Source: Ziziphus jujuba (lineage: Eukaryota > Streptophyta > Magnoliopsida > Rosales > Rhamnaceae). Taken from it: 64,000 nucleotides of DNA. The notes under the pieces are model-generated. The model had not been told where the DNA came from. It did not search any database and saw nothing but the letters and a program-made list of their open reading frames with translations. Numbering within the stretch: the stretch's first letter is position 1; the number at the start of each line of letters is the position of its first letter. Shown here piece by piece: positions 36,896 through 48,774 of this stretch. Location of the stretch: NCBI RefSeq assembly GCF_031755915.1, contig NC_083390.1, positions 16,399,001 through 16,463,000 on the forward strand, in the 5' to 3' direction. A program made the translations under genes and the position numbers.

Positions 36896-39370
36896 TTCGC
36901 GACCGAAGGACTCTGTTGGTTCCCAAATGACTAGTACAAAGGAATGATCTGGGATAAACTTTCGAGATCCTAAAGAAATATACAATGAGGTTAAATCCTA
37001 TGAAATGCACTTTTGAAGTCTTGGTTGAAATGTTCGAATACATAGTTAAGCAGAAAGGAATAGAAGTTAATCCTCATCAAATCAGTCTTTGATTAAGGTT
37101 CCATTTTTTAGGAGCAAAAAAGAATGTATAATGCTTGACTCCGAAGAGTCGTGACTTTGAGTATACTCATTTCTAATTTTTTTGATAAATGCCATAAATT
37201 CTTTAAATTGATAAATAAATGTGAAAAAGCATTCCATGAGTTAAAAGGGAATCTTAGATCACCTTCATTGTTAGTAATGCCAAAACTAGGAGATGTGTTG
37301 CAACTGTATTTATTTGTCTTAGATCAAATGGTTAGTTTGATGTTAACAAAGACTTAAGGAAAAGAGCAAAGGCCAATTTTCTTCATCAACAAGGCATTAT
37401 TAGATGCTTAGATACTCAATACAGTATGATGAAAAAGTTAGTTTATGCTATCGTTATATGTTCTCGGAAGTTAAGATTGTACTTCCAAGGCCATATCGTT
37501 TAGGTGGCAACAAGTTTCATTCTTAAGACAATAATGCGTAAGTCAAACTTAATAGAAGATTGGCACCTTTAGCAATAGATTTTGGAGAATTCACATGAAA
37601 TATATTCTTTGGATGGCTATGAAATCCAAAATATTATCAATTTCATTGCTGAATTCACAATTGCTGCTGAGGAAGCCAAAGAGGAAGTGCAGGAGTTTAA
37701 ATTTGAGTGGATTTTATATGTTGATAACACATCCATTGTTCGAGGAAATGGTGCCGAAATACTTTTCAAGAGCCCAAATGGGGACTTAGTGATTCACATT
37801 TCGTGCATTAAATAATGAAGCAAAATATAAAGCTTTGATTACAGGACTTAAGCTCGCCTTAAAACTTGGATCTACATCTTTAAAGGTGTTTAGCAACTTT
37901 TAGTTAGTGGTCAATCAAATCATTGGGAATTATGTAGTCTAAGATCCAAACATGATGGCTTATCTTAATAAAAGGAGTTGATCCATAATTTTGAGAAAGT
38001 AGAACTCCAGCAACTACTAATGGATAAGACCAGCCATACTGATGCCGTAGCAAGTATTACCTTATTCATGCCATTGGCTGAGAAGAGATCTATACTAGTA
38101 GAAATGTTATCCAAGGGAGTATTACTAGGGAAAAGAGAATTATGAATGTGGAAAAAGGATGAAAAAAGCTGAACTAGAGAGTTCATCGACTACATTATAG
38201 ATGGAATTCTTCGTTTGGATAAAGTCAGAAGCGAGAAAGTTAAAGATAAGAGCAATAAAGTATTTCATGATTGGAGATAAGGTCTATAAAAGGTTGTTCT
38301 TAGGACCTTTGCTTAAGTTTGTCAGACCAAAATCAGACTTTAAAAGTGATGGTTAAAAGGCATACAAGACAATGTGAAGAGCACTTAGAAGGAAAAGCAA
38401 TGGCGAGGAGAATAATGTTACAAGGATTCTATGGGCCCATAGTATTAAAAAGTTTCAAGGGTTATGCTAAAGGATGTGAGAAATATCAAAAGTTTGCTCC
38501 AATCCATCATGTACATTCCAATAAGCTCACATTCGTCTCGAGTATGTGGTCATTCATTCAATACGACCTTGACATCATAGGACCTCTTTCCATAACACCA
38601 CGACTAAAGAAGTTCATATTAGTGGCAATAAACTATTTCTCAAAATGGGAGGAGGCGGGAGCTTATTTTAATATCAAAGATGTCAATGTTGTGCAATTTG
38701 CCTAGAAGAACATCTTTTGTAGATTTGGACTTCCAAAGGTTACCATCTCTGATAATGGATCTCAACTTTTCAGTTCAAAATTTTATGACTTTTGCTCCAA
38801 GTGGGAAATTAATATCAAATATTTGGCTTCGAGACAGTCATAAAAGAATGGAAAAGCTTAGGCAACTAATAAGACCATCCTAAAATACTCTAATGAAATA
38901 ACTTGAACCAGCAAAGGGCAAAATGTGTTGAGGAGTTTCCTGGAGTGCTTTGATCTTATAGGACAACTGTTAAAGCTACGACAGGTTGCATGCCTTTTCC
39001 ATTAGTATATGGAAATGAAGCTATGATTTTTGAACTAATGGAACTTTAGAAGAATTCATATGAGCAATTGATGAAGCAATCTTTGAATGAGGTTGAGGAA
39101 GAAAGGGAAGCATCGACTATCTAACTATCTCAATATTGGTGACTTGTAGCTTGATATTATAATACTGGTGTAAAGACTAGACAATTTCAGGTTGGCGATC
39201 TTGTGCTTAGACAGGTTTTTCAAAACACTTGAATGTCGGCAAATTAAAACCTAGCTGGAATGACCTTTACTGAGTCACATTGATCGTTATAACTAGCACC
39301 TATAGACTACAAGACATGAAGGAAAATGATGTTCCTCACAATTGGAACTCTAAGAACCTCCGGATCTACC
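36896..39370 (+). mobile_element. Decayed Ty3/Gypsy retrotransposon pol region
   Basis: Pieces of a Gypsy pol appear in order on the plus strand. The end of the RT palm is NPMKCTFEVLVEMFEYIV, then KGIEVNPHQI (36990-37085). The RT thumb/connection is KCEKAFHELKGNLRSPSLL (about 37220-37290). RNase H follows, with WILYVDNTSIVRGNGAEILF (37710-37770) and NNEAKYKALITGLKLALKLG. Integrase closes the order with a KCEKCQ-like zinc region (CEKYQKFAPIHH) and the core DIIGPLSITPR, TISDNGSQLF and KNGKA-ATNKT-L. Stops and frame shifts occur throughout, and the upstream RT half is not recognisable. No LTRs were matched. This is an old, dead copy. Confidence 0.85.
38319..38705 (+). pseudogene. Gypsy integrase fragment
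   Basis: This is the longest open piece (128 codons) of the Gypsy remnant. It covers the end of the HHCC zinc-binding domain (GYAKGCEKYQKFAPIHHVHS, where the second zinc Cys is now Tyr) and the first catalytic Asp region (QYDLDIIGPLSITPR, NYFSKWEEA). The second catalytic motif, ISDNGSQLF, follows in another frame at about 38744. A stop ends the frame at 38703-38705, where the integrase core should continue. Confidence 0.85.
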
Positions 39371-39970
39371 ATATCAACTCCTTTTTTGATTGATGTTTTA
39401 GCATTACATAGCATGAAAAGTTTAGTTTTTGTTTTATTTTTGAAGGAGGACTAAAGGTATACTAGCATGACCTTTAGATTAAGCATTCACCTTAATACTT
39501 TTTATGCCATATTAGTTTGACATTCATTTCATCCATAATTATATATACATATATTGTTGGGTCAAACATAAAAGAATTATATGTTTTATTTTTTCTTTTA
39601 CTTTTAAAAATAAATTTACTATTTATTTTTAATTTTTTTAATTTTTGCTTTTCAAAATATTTGACAAAACTTTTAAAAACAAATATTCATTTTGACAATG
39701 TTTTTTGTCACATTAGTTTGACATTAATTCCACACATTAACATTGAAGAGCTTTTTTTTGTTTTTTGTTTTTTTTTCTTTCTTATTTTTAAAAAGTGATC
39801 ATGTTACTTACATAGATTGTTAGTTTTTCATTATTCGTATCTCCGGATATGCTCTAAGGTCAAGATCCAAAATATAATAAACTTGGGTTAAGAATTGGAT
39901 ATGGTTAGTTAAATTAATTTATAATAACAGAAGCCTAAAACATTTTTACTACAAATTAGCTTGCCTTAAC
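39371..39970. other. AT-rich DNA right of the Gypsy remnant
   Basis: TTAGTTTGACATT occurs at 39511 and 39714, a short direct repeat about 200 bases apart. No LTR could be delimited. Confidence 0.4.
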
Positions 39971-39971
39971 T

Positions 39972-40322
39972 AGTAATGACAATGGAGCATGGCAGGGTGG
40001 AGTGGGGCTAAGGTGGCCTTTCCCTCTCCTTATCCCGGACCATTGCTAGTTTGTATACTTTGCCCCCTCCTATTTCCTTGGGGAGTTGTCCAGGGCAGAG
40101 ATTTTTTTCGTGCTTATGGTTGTACCGGTAAAGCCATCCAGTGAGTTGTTGTCTTGGATTTGATTTGAATGAAATGGAGTCTCTAAGAGAGTTCGATGTG
40201 GTAGGAAAACCTCTCCTTGTCCTTCCTTTGGTCACGGAGCATACAAGTCTACCCAGAACAACGATTAAAATTTCTCATACCCGCAGGGACCGGAACCCGT
40301 TGATAACATTGTCATCTCTATT
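39972..40322. mobile_element. Possible small TIR transposon (non-autonomous)
   Basis: The left end TAGTAATGACAATGGAGC and the reverse complement of the right end, TAGAGATGACAATGTTATC, agree over about 12 of 14 outer bases. The interior has GGCAGGGTGGAGTGGGG on the left and an ACCCGCAGGGACCGGAACCCG string on the right. Inverted G-rich and C-rich subterminal DNA of this kind is common in plant MITE families. No clear target duplication was found, so the call is tentative. Confidence 0.35.
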
Positions 40323-40914
40323 CATAGCCAAAACTATGTTTTTTAGTGGTTTAGCCGCTAGTTATTATGTTATACTAAAATTAATTGTTATAAGCTCAGT
40401 CAGTTAAGTATTTTAATCAATCATAATATGGCTACAAATTTACTTCTTAGCTATAAAAACTTTTAGCTTTTTTTTTTTTTTTTTTGGATAGCGTTTTATA
40501 GAAACTATAAATAATTTTGATTAACAGAATTGAACTGTTTATTTGAGGTGAGTTTATCTTGTTCTCTACCCCAAAAAAGATGTAGAATTTTCCTTATTCG
40601 AATATAATTAAATTTTAGAAATATGAAAAGTGTAATTCTTGAGTGACAAAATTTTTTTTCTAAAATTTTAATATTCAGTGATTTGATATCTTTTTAGCAG
40701 TTTTATCTTTTATAAATATATAACAATATCCATTTAATAATCATTAATAAACTAACACTTAATTAATTATCAAAATTAAAATCTTTTCCCAAAAGATATC
40801 AAATTTGATCAGCTTCATGTTCGGTGCATATGACTCTCGTATAGGTATACATTAGAAGTATATTCCTTGTTGAAAAATAAAATAATTGTTGTAGAGTATC
40901 CATCAAAACAACGG
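40323..40914. other. AT-rich intergenic DNA, nothing recognised
   Basis: There is a T-run at about 40468-40485. No open frame has protein character. Confidence 0.5.
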
Positions 40915-42300
40915 GAAAATTACAGATTGGCACCTTGGCGTTTGGGGTTGACACAATTTTGGGCCTGGAGTTTTGATTTTAGTGATTTCGGCTTTGAAGT
41001 TTCAAAATTAATGCAAATTGATCCAAAATGTAATGGGGCTATTAAATTTGATGATAGTGACATCAGCATAATATCATATTAACGTCATATTCATCTTTTA
41101 AAAACTAAAAAAATATATTTGCTACTTTTTTATTTTATAGTGATGGTTTTTTATTTGGAAGATTGGATCCATTCTTTTTTTTTATTTAAATTAGAAAACC
41201 CACAATCTTAATTCAATATTTTTGGAACTAAAATTAAACAGAAAAATAAAAATTTAAATTTTAGGTCTAATAAAAATAATTTTTTTAGACCTAAAACTAA
41301 AAATAATTTTTTATGCCCAAACACAACCCCCCCCCACACACACACACAAAAACCCAAACCAAAACAACCAAAAACGCACACACACAACCCCCCCAAAAAA
41401 AAAAAAATGAAGACCAAAATACCAAAATAAAAAGTAGATCAAAAATTACAAATTAAAAATAATTTTTTTTAAAAAAACTAAAGGGTTTTTTTACAAAAAT
41501 TGGAAAAAAACATTTGTTATTTTCTCATTATATATTTATAGTTTTTTTATTTGAAAAATTGTATCGATTTCTTTTTTATTTAAATTAAAATACCCACAAG
41601 AATGATTAAATATTTTTGGATCCAAAATTAGACCAAAAATAAAAATTAAAATAAAAATGATTATTTTTGGTTAATAAAAAGCCAAAAATTCAGAATATTT
41701 TTTTATGCCCAAACCCCCCCAAAAAAAAAAAAAAAATTAGACCAAAATACCTAAATAAAAATTAGACCAAAAAATAAAAAATAAAAATAATAGTTCTTTT
41801 GGTATAATTTTATTTTTTATTTTTTGTTTTTTGATCTAGTAAATCAATTCATGCCAATGCCATAATTCATTTTTCAGAAACAAAAATAACTTTAACAAAT
41901 TAAAAAAATAAATTTGTTATTTTTCCATTTTATAAATGAAAAAAAAAAAAAAGATCCAATGGTCTAATTTTTCCATGCTTGAAACATTTTTAGGTCAAAA
42001 AAATTATTTAATCAGGATTGTGAATTGGTACTTTTATTTAAATAAAAAATGAATATATACAATTTTTCTCAATAAAAATCTATAGATATAAAATGGAAAA
42101 TAACAAATATATATATATTTTCATTTTTTAAACTTTTTTATTTATAAAAATGAACTATGATGTTAGTACGATATCATGCTAACCAGTTTACTAGTATACA
42201 TTAATTTTGAAACTTAAAGGCCAAAATTACTAAAGGGAAAACTTCAAGGAAAAAATCTCATTAATTTCAAACTTCAGAGTAATAAAGTTCAATTTTTTCA
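40915..42300. mobile_element. Foldback or MULE-like element with long inverted repeats
   Basis: The left 180 bases or so, read from 40916, match the reverse complement of the right end. Shared strings include TTAGT-ATTT-GGC-TT, AAGTTTCAAAATTAATG and a GATATCAT/ATATCAT motif. The arms are about 180-200 bp and imperfect. The interior carries a direct repeat with a period near 390 bp: TTTAAATTAGAAAACCCACA at about 41188 and TTTAAATTAAAATACCCACA at about 41578. Each copy ends in TTTTTATGCCCAAAC plus a C-run. No transposase is present. Long-TIR non-coding elements of this sort are usually Mutator-like. Confidence 0.6.
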
Positions 42301-42360
42301 ATTAAAAATATTAATAATTGTGGTGGAGCCTTTTGCAATTTTAAAAAAAAATTATAAAGT

Positions 42361-45208
42361 TGTAACACCCCGTACCAAAAATACACATGATTAAACAAGT
42401 TTGAACAAGTGAACAATATATGGATTCAAGTTGACTTTTTCAATAACCAATATTTTTTATTTGACTGAGATACCATGGTGTAGATCTCGTCGATACGAGT
42501 TTATAGACTGGCGGCATGCCAAATTCGGAGTTACGGATAAAAAAGTTATGGTTCTGAGAAGTTTTAAGCATAAGTTTTAAATCAGTGTCCAAGCTAGTCC
42601 CCAGTTTTTGTCTGTTAGTGACCCAAGGTTTTATATAAGCTTAGGTAAGCGTGTCAAATAAGAAACAAAGCCCAAAATACCGATTTCTTCCCCAAAACCC
42701 GAGAAATTCTCTCCTCAGACCCGTGGATCCAAACTGGGTCGTTTCGACACGTTTACTATCGAATCGGATCACCGCCGTTTTGCCCATTTCCGGCCAACCA
42801 CCACTTACACGCACCATCCAACTAGAAAGGTCACTTGAAGGCGAGCTTAGTCGTGAAATTTCACGGCAAGAAGTGGCTGGACTCGCCCAGATCGGGCCGG
42901 CAAAATCCCCAGTGGCTGGCAAGGTGGGTCGCCGAATTTTCTCATTTCTCGGCCATTTTAGGCCAATCCATACATATTTTCCACTATTTTTGACCCCTCT
43001 GAACTCATTTCCGGGGTTATTTTGTCCAGATTCCTCATCGTTTGAAAGATCTAACAATGGGAAGTTCGGCCGATGCTTTAATAGTGTTTTTGGGCCACCG
43101 GATGAAACTTTGGACCAAGGTGAGCAAACTGATGAGTTCCTTGTCTCTTGGGCTTTCCGTCAATATAAAGTTTATAAATTTTGGAGGTCATTTGATAATT
43201 TTTCTATTTTTGGATTAATTAATTAATTTTCAGATAAGTTGGGGACTGTGTTTGGACAAAATTGATCAAATTAGTTAAAATTGGAGTTGAATTAGTGAAA
43301 TTGGATATTATTAGGACCCACTAGGTGGATCAATTTTGAAATATTAGGCTTCGGATGAAAATCTCCAATTTTGGGTACCAGATCCTAAGGACACGCGGTA
43401 TAATTGGACTGTCCGGTGTCCAATTTATGCAATTTTGTAGTACCGTAAATTATTTTGAGACATTTGGATTATACAAGTGTCTCTGGTTTGGTCGTTTGGA
43501 GCCTGAGGAATATTTTATTATATTACAGACACTCGAGTTGAGTTTGGAGGTGATCCTATAGAGAATCAGACGTGAGCATCTACAGTACAATGAGTGGTTG
43601 TTAGTTTTAAAAATGTTTTGGGTATATAGTATAATATATATATGTGGTTTGATTATTTTACTTATACCTATCGTTTGATTTGAATGTTCATTCTATGGAT
43701 GCATGAGGATCTGCTTTTATACATATGTGTTATCATTTTATATGACTTTTATCAATATTTTAAACGTTTGGCAATTCTAATTAGTTCATGAATGAACTTG
43801 TGGTATTTAAATATTTTGGTATTTGAATTGAGGTTTTAAATCACTTTGGAAATTAATCGATTTGAGAAGGCATATTGAAAATTATATGATTTTAAGCATG
43901 ATCAAATATTTTATAAATTTTTAGATGCTTAAAATCGGTTTATGGTGAATATATTTCACTGTGGTATTTTCTTATTTTAGTTAGAAATAATGATTTGAAG
44001 TTTTTTTTTGAAATATTTAGACAAGCGGTTGAGCGTGAATATTAAATTATGATTTATGATACAGTAGGGTACTGTATCGGTTATTTTAAATTGATGTATC
44101 GCATAGTACCAGAGTTTGGTTCAGTATTATATTACAGCGCGTTGGGTTTACCACAGTATCGTAAGGTTGGTTTCATCCAACGGTTATTTATTATTACCAC
44201 GGACTGTGAGGGCGGGTTTATCCGATGGTTTATTATTATTACCATGGTGCCGTGAGGTTGGTATCATCCAACGGTTTATTAGTGCCACGGACCGTGAGGT
44301 TGGGTACGTTCCGACGGTTATTTATTATTTCTACGACACCGTTCATATATTGAGGGTCGTGAGGTAGGTGTATCCCACGGTTTGCAGATTGGTACATAGT
44401 ATGGTACATTGTATATGTTTGTATATATTGTTGATTTACAAATATTGTGGTGATTTCTGCATTTTCATATTTATTTGGTGGAACTGTATTTATTATATTT
44501 TATGCTCAAATGTTTATATCTTGATTTGAGACATTTCATAATATTACAATGATCGTTCATTCATACTTTTGAGCATCGGTTTTTATAATATTAATTGGGG
44601 TACAAGTTTGGGTTTTGTGAAATGATTTTTTTAAACGGAAAACTTTTCAAACGAGTGGAATAAGAGGTCTTGAGAGAAAGATTTTTCAGAAATAAATCAT
44701 TATTTTTCTATTATAATATACCACTCACTGAGATTTCTTTATCTCATGTTTTATTGTTTTAAATTCGTTCCCCTAGGCCCAGGCAGCTTGTAGCAGTCTA
44801 CCTCACGCACAGCTTATCGTTTTGTTCCTTCCACGACGGCAGCCGTATTTATCTTTTCTTTATCTACTGTTATCTTTTGGATTTATTTATTATTTATTTG
44901 TACTCTTAGACTTCGTTGATACTCTTAGAATGCTCTGATTTTAGATATGGGACTCAGTAGAGACTATGGTAATTATGCATATAGTTATGGCTTGTAGTAC
45001 AGTAGACCGGTTGTAGACTTTATGCTGTTGTGGATTTATTCATTTTTTTTATATATACATATTGAGGTATTATTATTATAGCTTGCGTTAATTGTCCACG
45101 TTTTAAGATGAAGTTCCATTGGATATTTTCTAAGGACTGTCCAGTGGGACTTTACTAGGCGGGGCCACCCGGGGAATCCTAGGAAGGTTCCCGGAACGGA
45201 TCCTGTCA
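42361..45208 (+). mobile_element. 2.85-kb solo LTR (Ty3/Gypsy-type), copy 1
   Basis: It begins TGTAACACCCCGTACC and ends GATCCTGTCA, so it has TG...CA ends, and it is flanked by AAAGT and AAAGC, a 5-bp target duplication with one change. The same sequence recurs at 60619-63471 with perfect target duplication, which fixes the ends. TTTATATAAGC near 42630 is a plausible TATA box, so the sense is plus. No gag-pol or second LTR adjoins it, so it is a solo LTR left by LTR-LTR recombination. Long LTRs starting TGTAACACCC are typical of Del/Tekay chromoviruses, but the lineage is inferred. Open frames inside (for example 42651-43226) are LTR sequence, not host genes. Confidence 0.8.
44150..44390 (+). 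repeat. Palindrome-bearing short repeats inside solo LTR copy 1
   Basis: Units of about 50-55 bases recur about four to five times. They show the pattern CCACGG-NCCGTGAGG-TTGG-ATC and then CCGACGGTT or CCAACGGTT, followed by TATTATTA. Each has a small inverted repeat (CACGG...CCGTG). The same array is present at about 62410-62650 in copy 2, so it is part of the element. Confidence 0.75.
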
Positions 45209-45990
45209 AAAGCCCCTATAGTTGACCGATATTTTGGGCTCAGAGTGGTATTATATATAATATATACAAGCTGATTAGATGAAGAAGGATACAATTCAAT
45301 AAGAAGTTGGTTAATTGGTGCTTAAATTGAATCTTATTTGGTCAGGCCGGGACTAGTACCTAAAATTTCGGCATCTGACTCCAAAATTAGAAGAATAATG
45401 TTACAAAAACGATTTTATTCAATAAAATATGGCGAATGCAACCAACAATTAATATGACAAAGAATAATTTTATAACCAATTAATATTAGTTTGCATGACC
45501 CGCATATTTTATAACCATATTTAATTATTAATTATTAATTATTATATTTTATAGATCTACCGAATAATATATAGACAGATAAAACATTCTTATCAAAATA
45601 AAAAGGAGTGCCTCTAAACTGGAGGTATGTATTTTCCGAAAAGAAAAAATGACAAATGTTCAATGATCTAAAGCACAAACTAAATACAAATATAATTTAT
45701 ATTAAAAAAATGAAAAATATAATTTGCCATACAAATAATAATAGAATATTGTTATATTATTTGTCACGCCCATTGTTGCCCCTGTATTATTGAAATTAGA
45801 AATAGCTAGCAATTTGATTTTCTAAGACATATGGAAAATCATGTCTAGGGGGATTGGTCAGATCTTCTCTCGGTCCACGCATACTTTCACCCATGTGAGA
45901 ACCAATTGACTAGTTAGTTATTTATCTATTATTTATTATTTTATTATTTTTTCAGCCATTCTTTTTTTTCTTTTGAATAGAGGAAAATTT
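45209..45990. other. AT-rich intergenic DNA, nothing recognised
   Basis: No protein-like frame was seen. It lies between the solo LTR and the next foldback element. Confidence 0.5.
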
Positions 45991-46946
45991 TTAGGAACAT
46001 TGACAACTAAACACTTCGAACTTTATCGGGATTGACACAGTACATCTTAAATTTTTTTTTTCTGATATTGTGCACCCCAAATTTTCTTTTCGCTTACATC
46101 ATTGGTCCTTTCGTAAAAAATGCTTAACGGAATGATCAGATGAGGATAGATCGGGTAATTTCACATACTCTTTTTCTTCTTCTTCTTTTTCATAAACACC
46201 ACCAAATCTGAACCCCAATCTGATACAGAAGAGAGATCCTCACAGGTATCACTAAAATTGATCTTCTTGTTCATCACTGCAATTAATCATATTTTTTATC
46301 CCTTATTATTTTGCTTTCTGCCCATGAAACCTACTCAATCACATAGGGATTTCCATCTCCAAAGCACACCTCGATGCTCTCTCTCTCTCTCTCTCTCTCT
46401 CTCTATGTTTCTCACACCCATGGAAGTTTCCCACTTGGGAAGGCAAAGAATACAACCAAAAAATAAAAGAACAATTTTTTTTTAATAATTAGAAAATATA
46501 AATTATAAAGAAAAAAAAAAAGAAACAAAACAAAAATTGCCTTGATATGGACGTTTTGGTAGCAGGAAGGAAAAGAAAGAGAAGGTGAAAAAAAGACTAG
46601 GAAGGTGGCATTTTTCTCTTTTTTGGTTGTATTTGTGTAAGCGTAAAAGAAGAAAAAGAGATCTAAGAGTTTGAATTTGGAATTTGTGTGCAATGGGGAA
46701 CAAGTTTTGCAAGAAAGAAGAAAAAGAAAAAGACGAAGGAGAAGAAGAATATGTGAAATTACTTGATCTATCCTCGCTTAATTAGCACGTGCACAGCACA
46801 TGATCATTCCGTTAAGCATTTTTAACAGAAATACCAACGGTGCAAGCGAAAAAGAAATTTAGGATGCACAATATCAGAAAAAAAAAATTTAGGATGTACT
46901 GTATCAACCCCAATAAAATTTGGGGTACTTAGCTGTCAATATCTCA
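45991..46946. mobile_element. Long-TIR non-autonomous transposon (MULE-like or foldback)
   Basis: Left arm strings ATTGACAACTAA, CACAGTACATCTTAAATTTT, TCTGATATTGTGCA and AATGCTTAACGGAATGATCA recur inverted in the right arm (46790-46946). The right-arm forms include TGATCATTCCGTTAAGCATT, TGCACAATATCAGA and GATGTACTGTATC. The arms are about 150-180 bp and well matched. AAATTTT flanks both sides, a possible target duplication. The interior has a (CT)n repeat (46377-46403) and purine-rich DNA but no transposase. Confidence 0.75.
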
Positions 46947-47490
46947 AATTTTAATTAAGAAAGATCAGTGAACAAAGAAAAGGAACAAGGGAACCATTGT
47001 GATAAAATCCTATAGTTGCAACCAAAAAATGACAATAGCTCATTATAAAACCAATTAGAATTTTGTTATTTGTTACCAAGCAAGACCTATATTAAGATGA
47101 TAAATAGTTATTGGATGCAATTAATTATACTTGACTTTTTATTTAAAAAAAATGTAAAATAAGAAAGTTCACTCTTTTAGAATAGTCAATTAAATTTCCA
47201 TTTAGTATATTTGTTTTACTGATAATAGTTACAAATACAAATATCAATTTTTTATTTATTTATTTATTTATTTTTTGTTATCAATTAGGATATGAAAGAG
47301 GATATAAATATGCTACCAAATATAGCATAAAAAATTTATTACAAAAAAAGAAAAAGAAATTTACATGAGAAAGTAGTACAATTTACCATAACTTGAACCC
47401 AAATGCATGCAACTTTTGTTGCCTGATGCAGTTTTATTTCCACTCTCAAATGGTAAAACGTGGGTAAAATTTTTTGGATCCTAGGTATAG
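46947..47490. other. AT-rich DNA downstream of the sulfotransferase pseudogene
   Basis: No gene was seen. It should include the former 3' UTR of the minus-strand sulfotransferase. Confidence 0.5.
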
Positions 47491-48351
47491 CTAGAATTTT
47501 AATCCAGAACCATTCAACTTCTGTCGAATGATAGAGTCTAGTTCTTGTGCCATCTCAGCTGTCAAATGATCCATCCAATCTCCCACCTCACCTCTCCGAA
47601 AGTACGCCTTATTGTCCATCCCAGATGACAATTTACCGTTCTTGTTCACCTCCAATTGCTCAAAGTTTCAAAACTACACAACCTCAATATATCTTCCACC
47701 ACACCATTTTCTTCCTCTTGTGGTGAAAATGGGCACCCAATGAACTCAGCTAACCTTCTCAACTGCAAAATGGGCTCCTCTTTCATTTCTTCAAACTTCA
47801 TGAAAAGCACGTTTTCAGACCTTTCCAAGCTCTCCTTCCAATATCCCAACAAATGGTCCCAAAATGGCCCATATATACTCACCCCTCTACAGAACTTATC
47901 GAAGGACTCTTCAAGTGTATTGGTTCCCGAACCTGTTGGTCTCAGCTTATTTGTGAAATGCCACAACGAAACGAAAGTGTCTTATGGGTTTCTACACAAA
48001 TAGACAATTTTACAAGCAGAGAGCTTGACAGATTCAGGAAGCGAAACATAGGGTAAATGGGTCGAAAACAGTCTTGGGGATGCCAAGGAAGTAAGATCAG
48101 GGAGTTGGTTTTCAAGGTATAGACCAATGTCCAAGAAAGGCACAAGCACATGGGGGTTGTTTTTGAGCAAAGGGTGTCTTTCGAGGTTTGGATAGTTGAC
48201 ACGGTTGAGTAGAGAGAATGCAATTGCTTTGAGCCATGTTGTACCTGATTTCAGATTGCTAACGAGGAAGATATCGTTATGCTTAGCTTGGAAGTGTTTC
48301 TGACATGAAAGAACTCCTGGCAAATGCCTCACGGAGTACCAAAAACCTACG
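47491..48351 (-). pseudogene. Cytosolic sulfotransferase (SOT) pseudogene, N-terminus missing
   Basis: Plant cytosolic sulfotransferases move sulfate from PAPS to small hydroxylated molecules. Read on the minus strand, the copy starts at YVGFWYSVRHLPGVLSC against the LTR end. It continues with the 5'-phosphosulfate loop, here LKSGTTWLKA. Next come the catalytic-His region STHLPYVSLPES, the 3'-phosphate motif YLCRNP-DTFVSLWHF and the C-terminal RGEVGDWMDH. It ends QKLNGSGLKF and a stop at 47491-47493. Three lesions are visible: Pro to Leu in the PKSGTTW loop, a Lys codon turned to TAA after RNP (about 47982), and a frameshift near 47650 where one base is missing. About 50 N-terminal residues are lost at the transposon junction. 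The substrate cannot be told from the sequence. Confidence 0.9.
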
Positions 48352-48774
48352 TAATTGGGAGAAAAACAAATAGCAACAGAAACAAAGAAAGCGAAGAACA
48401 AACACACAGTTTACGTGGAAACCCTTGACGGGAAAAACCACGGGCAGGGAGAAGCAACTCCAATATCGAAAGATTTGTACAAGGTGAGCCAAATTTTGAG
48501 ATACCCTAAAAACCCCAATGACGGCCGAACAAAAATACAGATATATATATAGTACAGAAGAAACCCTAAAATTGAACAGGTCCATACCACAGGGGCGCTG
48601 CCCCCGCACCCCCGTCGGGCTCAGTGGTGGGCTATGGTCTCGGACCGAAGGTCCGAGACCTCCGCTTCCACCACAGAGCCCCAAATTTTTCTCCAAAATT
48701 TAGTTTCACCAAATGGGTCGCACCGCGAGCTTTTCGGATAGGGTCAACAAAAATTCGGGTCACAAACTCTAACA
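48352..48774 (-). repeat. 3' LTR of the Copia element (outer end clipped)
   Basis: On the minus strand it begins TGTTAGAGTTTGTGACCC after the polypurine tract and runs to CTCCCAATTA. The right LTR continues to AGTAACA, but this one stops and sulfotransferase DNA follows. It carries a 32-bp segment with a palindrome (CTCGGACCGAAGGTCCGAG, plus strand, near 48640) that the right LTR lacks. Confidence 0.9.

Noticed and set aside
42641..43057. 138-codon minus-strand frame also seen at 60917-61357
   Set aside because: It is antisense to the LTR transcript and shared only because the LTR is shared.
42651..43226. 191-codon frame recurring in part at 60927 as a candidate conserved protein
   Set aside because: It lies wholly inside the 2.85-kb solo LTR, downstream of the LTR TATA box. 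The similarity between copies is explained by the copies being the same LTR.
48283..48696. 137-codon minus-strand frame crossing the LTR and sulfotransferase
   Set aside because: It is a chance frame through the LTR joined to the sulfotransferase edge, and its translation matches neither protein family.
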